From Symsagittifera roscoffensis (taxonomy: Eukaryota; Xenacoelomorpha; Acoela; Convolutidae): a DNA stretch of 64,000 bases. Of the stretch, positions 1 to 13,170 are shown piece after piece. The stretch lies in NCBI RefSeq assembly GCF_963678635.1, contig NC_087068.1:21791029-21855028 (forward strand), given 5' to 3'. The notes under the pieces were generated by a model. The model did not search any database. It was given only the letters and a program-made list of their open reading frames with translations, and was not told the DNA's origin. The number at the start of each line of letters is the position of its first letter. The stretch's first letter is position 1. The position numbers and the translations under genes are program-made.

Positions 1-1140
1 ATATTTGGTAATCCTTATGTGAATATTTTGGAGCAACCGAGGGTTTAACCGTAGATTGCAATGTTACTTGTGGTAATGTTGGATTTTTAGGTTTCGGCAT
101 TGTAAGGTTTGAATGTATTAGTGAAATATTTTGCTGTGTAGTTGTTATTATTGTTTCATCTATTTCTTCATTTATAAAACGTGATGGTATTTGAATATCC
201 TGTTGTGTAAGATTTCTAGTTCCATTCAAATTTTGCTGTTGTAAAACAGTTGAATTTAAGCTATTTTTTTGTCTTCTATCGGGTCAAAATGAATTATAGT
301 TTGAAGGTGTTGCATCTATTGTAAGTGGAAATACTTTTAGATAGTCTTTATGAACAGAAATTGTACTGATTGCTTGACTTGAGATGTCTATTGGGATGTT
401 CAGGAATAATGGATGAGACCAATCAGGGTCCCAAATTTAATCTGATTGTTCGGAAATGACAGTGTCATCATTGGTACTTTGATGTCTAAAAATTTTTTCT
501 TGCAATTAAATCAATTTTATGTGTGAAATAGTCAATAATGAACCATGCTAAGATTTTTTTTAAATTGTGTTTAACTTTTTGTGAAATTTCATTGTTTTAA
601 AAATTTTCACGAATTGCGTATAAAAATGCTGAGACTGCGGCAATTTCGTTTCTTACATTCGTGTGTCTTGAAGTTTGAACTGGTGACGTACATTCGGTTT
701 CTTTCTTTTCTAGTGTAGAAAAGTAAAATTATATATATCAGTGCAAAAACATCGTTAGTAAATATTGAATTTGCTCTCTGTAAATTATGGTGTTGTGTGT
801 TTTTAATGTGTTCTGCGAATTCTTTTAAAAATTATATGTCGACGTCGTCTGTTTGAATAACATGTTTACCATGAAATTTACTTGTTGTACTGAGTTCTAT
901 GGTGTAAATTCCATATTGCTGTTTTAGGTTACCTATTCCTTTTAAATAATGATCGACAATTTGTCTTTTGATTTTTGTTTCTGGGAAATCTGCTTTAAAT
1001 GGGCTAATTCTTTGCTCAAATAAATTTGCGATTAGATTATTGCAAAATTGTATTGTCCTCTATCTTCAGTGAGTGAATTGATGAGAAATGGGAAAACAGA
1101 GTTTTCGTCTGGACTTTCGTCACTTGGACTCTGGCTAATT
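1..1140 (-). pseudogene. Gag-like polyprotein fragment of element C, copy 1
   Basis: Reading the minus strand from about 1140 towards 1, an open but repeatedly broken coding sequence can be followed across several frames. Recognisable pieces include one near 970-1020 with FEQRISPFKADFPE and one near 224 starting MNGTRNLTQQ. The same peptide pieces recur in the second copy (4740-3641), which shows that this was coding sequence and not chance. Several frameshifts and stops separate the pieces. I assign it to the structural (gag-side) region of a Ty3/gypsy-like element because in the second copy it runs into a gag-type core domain. The function of the N-terminal part itself is not recognised. 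Confidence 0.55.
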
Positions 1141-2259
1141 TTTTCGTTTTATGACTGTTAGTGCGTAGTGTTCGATGTGACTGATTGGTTAATTCCAATA
1201 GTATAAACGTACTGGTTTATTTTTGTACATCTTTTCTTCTTTTTTCTTGTTTTGATGAATGTGATGTGGCTTCTGAATCGGAAAAATATAATTGATCGTG
1301 AACTGGGTAGTTTCTATTTACTGTTTATTTTAGTTTGCAAAATGCATCTAAATTACTGACTTCTGATTCGGAGACTGCCTTTCTTCGCTTTGAAATTTTA
1401 TTCGGTAAAATTTGTCTTTAATTACTTATTTTTTTTCTTTTTATTGTTTGCCGTTTTGTTCAAATATATCCAATCATTTGTTCGTGCGGTGTGATTACGA
1501 GATCCTATTTTCGTTGTTTGTTTCGCAATTGTGTAGTACGATTGTTTGTTTATTCCCTAAATTGTTCAGTGACATTAGGTTTGGGATGAAGGATGCAAGG
1601 TTGTTATTAGTCATTTTAATATCCTAGACTGTTAGTCCTTACGATTTTTTGGTTACGAACTTGGGTCTTTTTATTCAGGGTTGGAGAGAAAAGTATATAT
1701 CGATTCCGGAGGATGATTGTTACTTTTTCGTGGCTATTCTTAGTTAAGGTGTTAACTTACTTAATCTTACTTAGGGGTAATGATCGTGTTCAAGGGTTGG
1801 AGAATAGTAAATCGATCCACAAGGTTCAGGTATAATTAGAACGCAAGTAGTTCGTTAGGTACTATTTTAAACTTATTAAGATTTAAGATTTAGCCTGGGT
1901 CAGGTAAGAGGGGGGATCAAGTGAAGGATGAATAACCGAAGTTCTTCACTGTTTAGCTTAATTAGAATGGTTAGAGTGATTTGAAAAATTCCTATTAGTC
2001 CTGGGTCTTTGAAAGGGTTGGGTAGTGAATCGACGTTTGAGGTCGTTAGACACTTTACTAATTGGGTGGGGGAGAACAAAATTGTTCTACTTGATCCAAG
2101 GAGAAGCCTTGATGATCAGGATAGAAATTTTAATGGTATAAATGGGATTAAATTTAATTGTTTAATTGAGATCCAAGGAAAGCCTTGATGATCTAATTTA
2201 AAATTGAATAAGTTGGAGTCAAATAAAGGTAAAAATTAGGATAGGCCCTTAGAAATAAT
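1141..2259. other. Non-coding leader of element C, copy 1
   Basis: No convincing gene on either strand. Short plus-strand open frames (for example at 1412-1627) recur at the same place in the second copy (5003-5209) because the DNA is duplicated, not because they look like proteins. The stretch is probably the untranslated leader, and possibly part of an LTR, upstream of the minus-strand gag-like sequence. I could not define LTR ends. Confidence 0.4.
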
Positions 2260-4740
2260 TTAAGATTTTAATTGATAGAAATTAGTTTTGTATGATATTA
2301 GTAGTTTTAATTTTCCAGTTAGATCTACATCTGAATCTTGTATGTTGTTTATATGTGTAGTATTTGCTCTGATTCTATTAACGTATTGTAAATTAAGATT
2401 TTCTGTTTCTTCGAGTTTCATTGTGATTTCTGCTTGCTCTAGTTTATCAAATTGTTTTCTAAAATCTAAATCTGGTTCTCGAATTGAGGAGGGATGTGAT
2501 GCTCTCTTTTTAATGGCTATTTTTCTTAATTCAGGTGTTAGAGTCATCATTAAAATTTCTGTCATTTTCGTGTTTTTATAATCATGAGTGTAAAGTGAAT
2601 ATATGCTTTTCCAACTAGTGTTTCGATTCTAACTGCCAGTTGTTTAATTGTTTCGTTTGGTAGTCTGCTATTTTCATTACATAAAATTTCTTGATGTTGC
2701 TGATTTCTTTCAGAATCAAACATTTTTGAAAATTCTGTGTTAATCTTTTCCAATCTGTTTTTATGCCTATAGGTAAAACTGAAAACCATTTTTGAGCTCC
2801 GCCATCAAGTGTTGTTTGTATTAACGCTGTGCGTCTGTGTATCCAATTTTGGTGAAGTGGTGTTTTGTTTGGTTCAAGTCCTAAATTTAAAAAAAAATTT
2901 GCAGTGACTGCTTTTAAATAACCTTCTAAAGAATATTCAGGGTCTGTGCCTGTAAATACCATCAATGGTTTATTTGATGTTATTGTCGATCTACTCTTTA
3001 GGTATGGATTCATTGTCTTTTGTAGTGATTCTGTGGCATTTGGCATTTGTGAAAAATTTGTATGTTGATTTTTTGTTATTTCATGTAGTTGTAAATAATA
3101 TGCTAGTGGTACTTCATTTTGCGTTTATGTTGACTGACAATAGTCTGTATTAACTGGGTTTTTTGAACAAAAATTATTATTTTGAGATGCGTGATTTTGT
3201 CTAGGCTGTCTCATATGTTGTTCTCGTGTATATGGTTCAAAAATATCTGGTTGATTTACGTGATAAGAGTGGAGTCTTTGGTTTTGAAAAATTTGTTGAT
3301 GATTTTGGTCATAAAAATTGTCATCATCTGATGAAAGATAATTGGGTGTATAATAAGGTGTTTTATGTTTATTTCGGTTATGCTGTTTACTGTGTTTATT
3401 TTGTTGAAAAAATAGGGTAATTTTTACTCGGGTCTTTTGGAATTCGCGGGTTATCGTTAAAATTTATTAAGTTTAATGTTGGTTGTTGGAAGTTTTGTCG
3501 TTGTGAAAATAAATGGTTTCGCGGGTTTGTACGAGGAGGTTTAGATGTTTGTGATTTTTTTACATAGTTATAATTGTGTTCTGCGAAACTACTTCTGGTG
3601 AATGTTCTTTGTTTTTGTGCTTGTTTCGTCATTGGTGTAAATATTTGGTAATCCATATGTGAATATTTTGGAGCAACCGAGGGTTTAACCGTAGATTGCA
3701 ATGTTACTTGTGGTAATGTTGGATTTTTAGGTTTCGGCATTGTAAGGTTTGAATGTATTAGTGAAATATTTTGCTGTGTAGTTGTTATTATTGTTTCAAC
3801 TATTTCTTCATTTATAAAACGTGATGGTGTTTGAATATCCTGTTGTGTAAGATTTCTAGTTCCATTCAAATTTTGCTGTTGTAGAAGAGTTGAATTTAAG
3901 CTATTTTTTGTCTTCTATCGGGTAAAAATGAATTATAGTTTAAAGGTGTTGCATCTAGTGTAAGTGGAAATACTTTTAGATAGTCTTTATGAACAGAAAT
4001 TGTACTGATTGCTTGACTTGAGATGTCTATTGGGATGTTCAGGAATAATGGATGAGACCAATCAGGGTCCAAAATTTAATCTGATTGTTCGGCAATGACA
4101 GTGTCATCATTGGTACTTTGATGTCTAAAACTTTTTCTTGCAATTAAATAAATTGTATGTGTGAAATAGTCAATAATGAACCATGCTAAGGTTTTTTTAA
4201 AATTGTGTTTAACATTTTGTGAAATTTCATTGTTCTTGACCTCACGTGTGTCTTGAAGTTTGAACTGGTGACGTGCTTTCGGTTTCTGTCTTTTCTAGTG
4301 TAGAAAAGTAAAAATATATATATAAGTGCAAAAACATCGTTGGTAAATATTGAATTTGCTCTCTGTAAATTATGGTGTTGTATGTTTTTAATTTGTTCTG
4401 CGAATACTTTTGAAAATTATATGTCGACGTCGTCTGTTTGAATAACATGCTTACCATGAAATTTACTTGCTGTACTGAGTTCTATGGTGTAAATTCCATA
4501 TTGCTGTTTTAGGTTACCTATTCCTTTTAAATAATGATTGACAATTTGTCTTTTGATTTTTATTTCCGGGAAATCTGCTTTACATGGGCTAATTCTTTGC
4601 TCAAATAAATTTGCGATTAGATTTTTGCAAAATTGTATTGTCCTCTATCTTCAGTGAGTAAATTGATGAGAAATGGGAGAACAGAGTTTTCGTCTGGACT
4701 TTCGTCACTTGGACTCTGGCTCATTTTTTCGTTTTATGAC
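2260..4740 (-). pseudogene. Gag-like polyprotein of element C (decayed)
   Basis: On the minus strand this decayed coding sequence runs from about 4740 to 2260. It comprises a broken N-terminal region, a 157-residue open piece (3869-3396), a 143-residue piece (3046-2615) and a final piece (2565-2260). The 3046-2615 piece has the look of a retrotransposon capsid core: FTGTDPEYSLEGYL, a WIHRRTALIQTTLDG stretch, and a KWFSVLP motif. The last piece (MTEILMMTLTPELRKIA and an acidic-basic helical tail) continues it in another frame. No zinc knuckle is present, because the reading is cut at about 2310 where the duplicated leader begins. Several frameshifts make it non-functional. Family assignment to Ty3/gypsy gag is by resemblance only. 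Confidence 0.65.
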
Positions 4741-5891
4741 TGTTAGTGCGTAATGTTCGATGTGACTGATTGGTTAATTCCAATAGTATAAACGTACTGG
4801 TTTATTTTTGTATATCTTTTCTTCTTTTTTCTTGTTTTGATGAATGTGATGTGGCTTCTGAATCGGAAAAATATAATTGATCGTGAACTTGGTAGTTTCT
4901 ATTTACTGTTTATTTTAGTTTGCAAAGTGCATCTAAATTACTGACTTCTGATTCGGAGACTGCGTTTCTTCGCTTTGAAAATTTATTCGGTAAAATTAGT
5001 CTTTGTTTACTTTTTTTTCTTTTTATTGTTTGCCGTTTTGTTCAAATATGTCCAATCATTTGTTCGTGCCGTGTGATTACGAGATCCTATTTTCGTTGTT
5101 TATTTCGCAATTGTGTAGTACGATTGTTTGTTTATTCCCTAAATTGTTCAGTGACATTAGGTTTGGGATGAAGGATGCAAGGTTGTTATTAGTGATTTTA
5201 ATATCCTAGATTGTTAGTCCTTACGATTTTTCGGTTACGAACTTGGGTCTTTTTATTCAGGGTTGGAGAGAAAAGTATATACCGATTCCGGAGGATGATT
5301 GTTACTTTTTCGTGGCTATTCTTAGTTAAGGTGTTAACTTACTTAATCTTACTTAGGGGTAATGATCGTGTTCAAGGGTTGGAGAATAGTAAATCGATCC
5401 ACAAGGTTCAGGTATAATTAGAACGCAAGTAGTTCGTTAGGTACTATTTTAAACTTATTAAGATTTAAGATTTAGCCTGGGTCAGGTAAGAGGGGGGATC
5501 AAGTGAAGGATGAATAACCGAAGTTCTTCACTGTTTAGCTTAATTAGAATGGTTAGAGTGATTTGAAAAATTCCTATTAGTCCTGGGTCTTTGAAAGGGT
5601 TGGGTAGTGAATCGACGTTTGAGGTCGTTAGACACTTTACTAATTGGGTGGGGGAGAACAAAATTGTTCTACTTGATCCAAGGAGAAGCCTTGATGATCA
5701 GGATAGAAATTTTAATGATGTAAATTGGATTAAATTTAATTGTTTAATTGAGATCCAAGGAAAACCTTGATGATCTAATTTAAAATTGAATAAGTTGAAG
5801 TCAAATAAAGGTAAAAATTAGGATAGGCCCTTAGAAATAATTTAAGTTTTTAATTGATAGAAATAAGTTTTGTATGATATTAGTAGTTTTA
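3641..5891. repeat. Direct repeat, copy 2 (element C)
   Basis: Second copy of the block at 1-2309, in the same orientation, very similar throughout. The intervening 2310-3640 is the rest of the gag-like region, giving a tandem period of about 3640 bases. The copy ends at about 5891, after which the sequence diverges (ATGATTGCTG here, ATTTTCCAG in copy 1). Part 4741-5891 is the untranslated leader on the minus strand; part 3641-4740 is coding relic. Confidence 0.85.
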
Positions 5892-7260
5892 TGATTGCTG
5901 TTATGTTTAGGTGATGAAGCGGCAGATGACAGGATGATTTGTATATACTAATAATATATGATCATGTTAACTAATTTCTATTTTTATTTTCAATAAATAT
6001 ATTCTTCAGATATCTTTTTGAATCTTACTGCAGTTTTGGAGGAAACGATTCGAGATGTTTTTATCAATCGTTATTGTACAATCGTAAATTTATTTTAGCG
6101 CCTGAAATAATCATTGGAGATTTTTCTTCAAGATTTTATGTTTGTAAATGAAAATCTAAATTCCTTGCTAGTAAAATTCTAAATATAAAAGTTTGTGTTG
6201 GGTTTTGCCGTACGACCATGAAACTTAATGGTAAATTTCTTCGTAGTCGTAGATCGTCTCTTGTCCGAGGTCTTCTTCCAATACCAGGTAGTTCTCGTAT
6301 TGTACGGAATAGTGGCTCTGATCTATTGAGTCGTAGAAACATTTAAATTAAATTTTTGTCATGTAACATTTTGAAAATGTTTTTGTCTAATTCTAATCTA
6401 TCTTGTTAGTTCTTAGCTAATTTATTTTCTAAGGTCTTATTCGAGACTTATGGTCGCACCAGATGAGTTAAGTTCTTTGGTCTAACTCATAGAATAATTT
6501 CGGATAGGGTACACCGTTTGCTCGTGACGCTATTTTAATTTCGGCCGGATAGATTAGTGCAACTTCTTAGTCTAATACCAATCCTAATCTTACTCTTATA
6601 TCTACTAGTCTCAGGGTGTTTAACTAGTCTCTGCTAGGCTCAATAGATCTAGGATATATTGGTTTATTGCGGCTGCTGAAGTTCTCTTGGAGAGGCAACT
6701 AATTTCTAAGTTAAATTCAAATCTCTCTGGTGCTGAAATTACAAGTAATTTCAGCACTTACAAATAAGTGGGTTGTTAGTTAGATGGATCATGATTGGTT
6801 AATATTAAATATTTGATAGTGATAAAATATCTCATTTATACCCAATAATAAAATATAGTTTAGATCTGGTTCCACTATCATTATACAATCTGCTCTATAC
6901 AATTAACATCAGGGTACGAACATTTCAGCTGCTAATCACCCGTGATCAGCTTCGCAATAAGTGTCCTGAAAAGACTGCTGTTGTGTTACCTCAAAAGACT
7001 GCTACTTTTTTTTCTCATTTTCCATGTGTAACTTAACTCCATGCTAAATAGGATACTGTGAGTGAGTATAATCGCATAGTAGCTGAAAGATAAAAACTCT
7101 TTGAAATGAAAGAAACTCCTTTAGTTATACAGCAATTAAATCTACAAAAATTACGAGGTTTGATTAGTACAAACCATATGAAATGACGAAAAAGAGATAA
7201 AACAGTTGCTAGTGCAAATTTAACAGCAAAAAATGCGCGCATGACTTAAGCGATTTAAGA
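5892..7260. other. No gene seen; flank of element C with a perfect short hairpin
   Basis: No coding sequence supported on either strand. A 68-residue minus-strand frame (6342-6136) shows no recognisable domain. The stretch includes the hairpin listed separately at 6730-6757. It may hold the missing end of element C, but I found no second copy that would define an LTR. Confidence 0.3.
6730..6757. repeat. Perfect 13-bp inverted repeat (hairpin)
   Basis: GTGCTGAAATTAC at 6730-6742 and its exact reverse complement at 6745-6757 are separated by two bases. It lies in otherwise gene-free DNA beside element C. It could be a terminator-like or terminal hairpin of a mobile element; no function is shown by the sequence. 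Confidence 0.8.
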
Positions 7261-9315
7261 GTACTGTCAAGGTTGAAGACAAATAAGGATTAGTTCTGTT
7301 GTGATTTTCGGTATTATGAACTTTTGAGTAAATTTTTGTAAATTTTGGAGTTTCTCTTTATAAACTAAAAGAAATTTTCTCCAAAACTCTGAAATTGTGC
7401 TATATGAACTACACTGAAAAACAAAGCTCGCTAATTGCTGAGATGTGTGAGTAGTAGAGAATTTTTGATAAAAGTAAGTAAATAATTGTTTAAAATACAA
7501 AGTTCAACATTCAAACTATAATCTAATAGGAATTGCGAAAACTGCTAGTAAATCAAAATCATACCGCGGCTCTCTTACCAAAATCCGATTTAAAGTGCTG
7601 TTGAAGTTGTCTTTACAAAAGCTCTCACGTAATGCTAGAGATCTTTTAAGAAGAATGTCACTGGAAGAAGGCCCCAAGCCAAATTTCAGAAAAAATGAAA
7701 GCTTAAAAAATAAATTTAAGGAAAAGCTACGGTAATGGATCTTTAAAATCTTCAGCTAATTAGTATCAATGTCTGAGATCACTTCAAAATGATATGAGAT
7801 CAAGAAGACACTGGAAAGATGATGTCCACCAAAATGAAACATTGAACATTCAAACGAAACAACAATCGATGGAGTTCATGAAATTTTCAATTGAAAAATA
7901 TGCAAAACTAAACATCGAATCGACAAAAATATATTCAATTCAAAAATCAATGTTCTTAAGGATAAATTTTTTGGGCCACTGGGCAGAAAATTAGCAAAAA
8001 GTGTTCAAATGAAAGTGAAACTTCTCTGGAATTTTATAATCATTTTTTAAAAAAGTTTTATTTTTAACTTCTGTGTTGGTTTCGCAATACCTATCAGTTA
8101 TTCAAAAAAAAACATTCAAACCGACTATAACAACTACTTGAAGCGAACTGTTCAATTTTTGTTTCAATTGTGGTCAGCAACAAACTATTTATAGAAAAAA
8201 TATATAAATATTTAAATACAAAACCAACGAAAAACTAACAAAACACTGAAACTTCATTTTTGCGCCTCTGTACTCATCGCAGAAAGAAATTCAACCTAAA
8301 TTTTCAAGCTATTTTCGCTCCAATTCAACAAGTTAGTTTTACTTCACTTAAATAACTCGAATTTCAGACATGGAAACGTCACTAAAGAAGAAACAAACCC
8401 TTTATTTTGATATATAAAAGTATTTTCGTGGAGCCCTACTTCGCTAATTTCCCTCTAAATCTATAGTGTTGTCGAACAATTTGAACAAAATGGAATTATT
8501 CAAAGTCCACAAAAAAGACAAATCAAGAAACTGAAACCAAACATCTGTTTCAAATGGATCCTAATATTAACCAAATTAACCCCAAAATCGTTAATTTAAA
8601 ACAACAAAAAGGTATCAACAAAAAGATTATCAGTACAACCTTTAAATTTTTTGATGATTTTAATTTGAAAATAATTAGCGCGTTTAATACAGACGTGAAC
8701 AAAGCAGATAAGTAATTAAAAAAATGATGATTTAAAAAAAATTCCGTTCAAATTTCCTAATATTTGAAATTCTGAAGTTAAAATGTTTAACCAAGGATAT
8801 TTTAGAAACAACCGTTAAAAAATCTTTGTAAAATTGACGAGTTATTTTTTAAAATTGCCCTCTGCTGATTTGATCTGACACAAAGTAAAACTGAAACTAG
8901 ATTTTTGTTTCAAATAATCTTTTGAATTAATATCGGATGTAAATCGCAAAAACAATATTTTGATAACTAAAAGATTAGTAGAATATAGATTTCTTGACAA
9001 ATTTCAGGAAGTTTGACACAAATTTTGTTAGTGATATCGCATTTTTGCTGAAATCTTTTCTCTTGCAACACTGATTCTGCAATTTTTAAACTAATTTTCT
9101 TCGAGATCTTTGAGATCTTGAAGAATATTGATTTCAATTTCGCAAAAGTTCAAATTTGCTTTGTGGGCTGCAGAGCCATCATACAGGACTCTCGGGAACT
9201 CTTCATGATTTTTGCACAGTTTTTGATAAACCGCCGCATGAAATCGCTAACTTTTCATTGTCAATTAATTATGTTTTTAAAAAACCAGCACAGATCCACA
9301 AAACTCTACAAGATT

Positions 9316-9660
9316 GCTCGTATCAGGGCAAAGCCCTGATTTTTTGGACTGCCTTTTAAAATCTGTGGAGCAATGTTAACAATGAAAAATTTCAATGAAA
9401 AAAAATAAACGATTTTTTTTTCAGTTTGAGATTTTTTACAAAAATCTTCCCCCCACACCCCATTCAGAGTACGAAGTGATAGATTTTGCTCTTATTATAA
9501 AATCAATTATGGCAAATCGTTTTGCTTCAAGCAATTTGGAACGATTTCTTTGACAGATTTAATATCTGCTTACTCGTTGATAGAGCGAAATGTACCGCTC
9601 ATTAATGGTCCCAAATTGTCCAAAGTTGCAAATTTTAAAACCCCACAACATTACGAAAAA
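9316..9660 (+). repeat. Hairpin-headed interspersed repeat, copy 1
   Basis: Starts with ATTGCTCGTATCAGGGC and a near-palindrome TCAGGGC-aaa-GCCCTGA (9323-9339). This is followed about 110 bases later by a C-run and an AGTACGAAGTGATAGATTTT string, then by GGAACGATTTC and a CTTACTCGTTGATAG stretch. The same order of landmarks appears at 24305-24640, and in weaker form at 11131-11350 and 24822-25100. No protein is encoded. Confidence 0.6.
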
Positions 9661-11130
9661 TGATCGCAGGTGAAAAATAATTTCAAATTTGAAATCAGGA
9701 CAACAAAAAGTTGAATGATACAAGAGAATCTATCAAATAGACTTATTGTAAAGTCAAAGTTTGTCTGAAGACAAAAACCAACCCGAGCACAAAAATTCCG
9801 TTACTTCCGTTACAAAAGTCGGAATAATAAAATTTTTCTGAAACAAAATGGGGTAATCGACTGTGTCAAATGCTTCATTAGTTGAACAGAACCAGCAAAT
9901 CTAATTCAATGTTAAATAATACGATACTCAAACTATTCTGGAAAACAATGCTCGTACTTGACTGAAATGTATGATTCGTGAGTTTATTTGGAAGAACGCA
10001 AGTAATTGTTTAGAAGAAAAATTCATCATTAGAACTACAAGCTAATAGCAATTGCGAAAACGGCTAGTAAAAAAAAATCATGTAAAACTGCTAGTAAAAC
10101 TTTTTTAAAATCCGATCTACGGTGCTGTTGAAGATGCTTTCAAAAACTCGCGCAGTCCTCAAGACCTGTTAAGAAGAATGTCCACGAAAATGAGATATTG
10201 AACAACGAAGTTTATGAAAAATTGAGTTATTATAATTTCAGGTGACATAAATGCAACAAAAACATCGATTTGACTAAACAAAAATCAATTCAAATTTCAG
10301 TAATTCATTTTTGACAATTAAAAGTTTTGAGTGACTGAGGCAGAAAATTTGCAAAAAAAATTGCAATCAAAGTGAAAATTCTCTGGAACTTTATAATCAT
10401 TAGAAAAAAAAGAAGTTTCTTCTTAATTTCTATGTTTGTTTCGCATATACCTATCAGTCATCCGAAGAAAAACCGTGCAAAACGAATATAACAGCTAGCT
10501 GTAAGGTACTGTCCAAATCTATTTTTTCAATTGTGATCAGAAACAAACTAATTTAGAAACAGATTATTTATTGAAAAAATAAAAATTATCGTTAATTATA
10601 TAACCGACAAAAAACTAACAAAATTCTAGCAACTAGAAAAATCATTTCTGCGTCTCTGTACTCATCACAGAAAGTAGTTTACCCCAATATACTGCTATTT
10701 TCTCTCCAATTCAATAAATTGGTCATACTTCATTTAAAAAACTTGAACTTTACACACGGAAACGTAATTAAAAAACGAATGCTTTTTTTCGATATATAAC
10801 ATTCTTTGACTGATTTTGAAAAAACCTGACTAGAAGTTTGAGCAAACAAAAGAGTTTATTTTTATCTTGGAGCCCTATTTTGCTAATTTTCTGTCTGAAC
10901 CCTTGGTGCTGACAAACAATCTGCACAAAAAAGAACTATTCGAAGTCCACAAAAAAGACCAACAGGTTGAAAAGATTTTTTCTTGAACCGGCTCTTGATC
11001 AAATCCTTTTGATCTTATAAAACAAGGAACTGAAATCAAATATCTGTTTTAAATGGATTTTAAAAAGGAACACAGTAACCCCAAAATTGTTAGTTTGAAA
11101 TTAAAAAATTTAAAAAATACAGACAAAACA

Positions 11131-11350
11131 ATACAAGATTGTTTGTATCAGGACGAAAAAATTGAAAGCAATAAAATTAAAACTACGTTTTTTTTCATTT
11201 GGATTTTTTTTGAAAATAATCACCCCACACTCCATATAGAGTACGAAGTGATAGATTTTGCTCATAGTAACAAGTACTTATTGCAAATAAGCTTTCTTCA
11301 AACAATTTGAAACGAGGTGATAAATTTGAAGTGATATATCTTTTCAAGTT
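11131..11350 (+). repeat. Hairpin-headed interspersed repeat, degenerate copy 2
   Basis: Shares GATTGTTTGTATCAGGACGAA at its head and the AGTACGAAGTGATAGATTTTGCTC string with the copies at 9316 and 24305. The hairpin arm is lost, since the GCCCTGA half is missing. Confidence 0.5.
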
Positions 11351-11456
11351 TGGGCTGAGGCAACCATACACTTCCAAGGATAGAAAAATTTTCGTCAAAA
11401 ATGGCTAGGTAAAAAATCGACGTTTGTCTGAAGAAAAAAAACACCCAGAGCACAAA

Positions 11457-13170
11457 TATTCCGTTACGAAAAATTTTCTGGAGCAAAATGGGGTAATCGA
11501 CTGTGTCAAATGCTTCGTAGGCCAACAAAGCAAGCAAATCCAAAAAAAAAACGTTGAATAATACGATGTCTCATCGACCCCGTTTAGCAAGAGCACAAAT
11601 GAAAAGAATAAAGAATTATGGAGAAGGAAAATTATGATATTTTTTGAAAACAAAAAAAATTTTGGACAATGTTTTAAAATTGTTTCGCATTAAATGGAAG
11701 ACGATTAAAAGGTCGAAGGTTGCTGGGGTTGTATATTTTCCAGTTTTTGAGTAAAACAGTTGAATTAACCGCCTTAAACATCCTTTGAAGAAAAAAACAT
11801 TCTTCTAAGATCAAACTAGTTTACGGTAAATATTGAGTACCGGTGAACATTAATTTATAGCTTAGTTTGAAGATTCCATTATGACCAAAAAATTATTTTT
11901 GAGTTTACTAAGAATATTAGAAATTTTAGCTTCAGACGACTTCCCGAGGCGGAATTTTTCATAGGTTGACCAAAAAGGCATGCTAAGTATACGTATTATA
12001 CAATTTTTAGTCTAATTGTTTCCTACAGTACAAAAAAAAGAGTTGAAATCATCAGCTGAAAGTCGTGAGAACATGTTTTTGTTTTTATGGGATAAATCAT
12101 TGCCAGTAAATGATAATTTTGAGGTTTGCTTAGTTCTTTTCAGTTTTTTGACATTTATTTTTTCCTGTTTTCTTTGCTCGCAAAACTAACAAATTTTTCC
12201 TTTTTCTGGTTTTTGATAATTTTTCGACCAAAATATGATAAAAGCTTTCAACTACAGATCTGAGGTTTGTGTCATTGAATCTGAGGTTTGTGTCATTTTG
12301 TTTTTGATGATATATTATACGTATCACTTTATTCAACAGTCGTCAGTTTTTTGAAAAATTGATTTGGTAAATTGAACTCGAAGGCGAGCATTCTGTTTTG
12401 AGAATTCTGTTTGAGTTTTTTCTACCTTGATCGGTTTCGATGCAGCTATAAGAATAAAACAAGTAGAAAAATTTTTCGAAACCAGAAAAAAATGTCTTTA
12501 TTTTGAATGAAAAATCTGATCGCAATTTTACACACTTGGAGACTTAGAATTCAGATTCTTCACCTTCGAACCCCTTTAAAAATATATATAATCTTTTTAG
12601 AGTAGTAAAATGGTAAGCTGGTGAACACTTAACAGAAAATCAGAAAAAAAGTTATTGATAGTGGTCGATACAAAATGCAAAAAGTTTCTTTTTGTACCAC
12701 CAATAACCGGTTTTTCCCTGATGCATGTCCTACAGCATTTATAATAAAAATATATCCTTCAATGACGTAAATGTTACTGGGTTTTATCAGTTAACCAAGT
12801 TTAGCATAAGACTATCAAGTCGAACTTTTTGTTTAGTGCTTTATTGTTTACTGTTACTTGGTCATTATGGCTATTAAATGGAGATGTGATGAGTTCTCTC
12901 TCACAACTTCCATCGTCAAAAGGTTCTTCTCAAAAATTTTATTACTTCAGCACAAAAGTTTTGTTTTTTGACAACACTGCTTGGATATTGAACTTTTTGT
13001 TTTCAGCACTACTTGAGCGCTACACTAAATCAGGATTATTTTAATAGACGGCTTAAGGGTTTAACAATTTTATTGGGGTCAACTAATGCACTGATGGAGT
13101 ATCTAGATAGATATTTTTTATATCTATCTCCTAAATTATGTGGTCGTTCTACCGGTCCCCTCTTTTTTGG
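11457..13170. repeat. Diverged repeat, copy 1 (pairs with 14267-15900)
   Basis: Begins near AGCAAAATGGGGTAATCGAC and runs to a CTAAATTATGTGGTCGTTCT string at about 13130-13155. The same landmarks occur in order at 14281 and 15866. Intermediate matches include AACAGAAAATCAGAAAAAAA (12632 and 15469) and ACCAAAATATGATAAA (12229 and 15049). A 142-residue minus-strand frame (13464-13036) lies across its end; it shows no domain, and part of it (ERPHNLG-RY) recurs in the other copy as shared DNA. Confidence 0.65.

Larger units (their letters stand above)
1..2309. repeat. Direct repeat, copy 1 (element C leader plus gag-like 5' part)
   Basis: This block matches 3641-5891 almost base for base. It begins at the window edge inside the gag-like coding part and ends at about 2309, where the shared sequence stops after a GTAGTTTTA string. 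The lengths differ by about 60 bases, mainly because the second copy lacks a stretch near 4230 that this copy has near 590-650. The repeat contains both non-coding leader and minus-strand coding sequence, so it is a tandem duplication of part of an element rather than a pair of LTRs. The left end is open because the window starts inside it. Confidence 0.85.
7260..11400. repeat. Diverged tandem-like repeats, about 2.4 kb apart
   Basis: The stretch about 7500-9100 resembles about 10020-10930 at an offset near 2.4 kb. Matching landmarks are GCGAAAAC(T/G)GCTAGTAAA near 7536 and 10047, a CTCTGGAA(T/C)TTTATAATCAT string near 8020 and 10380, and GGAGCCCTA near 8430 and 10870. Divergence is substantial, with many indels. 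No coding sequence is supported; the short frames here are AT-rich and domain-free. These look like old copies of a non-autonomous repeat. Confidence 0.6.

Noticed and set aside
1412-1627. Plus-strand frame repeated at 5003-5209 as a conserved small protein
   Set aside because: The whole surrounding 2.3 kb is duplicated, so the repeated frame is no sign of selection.
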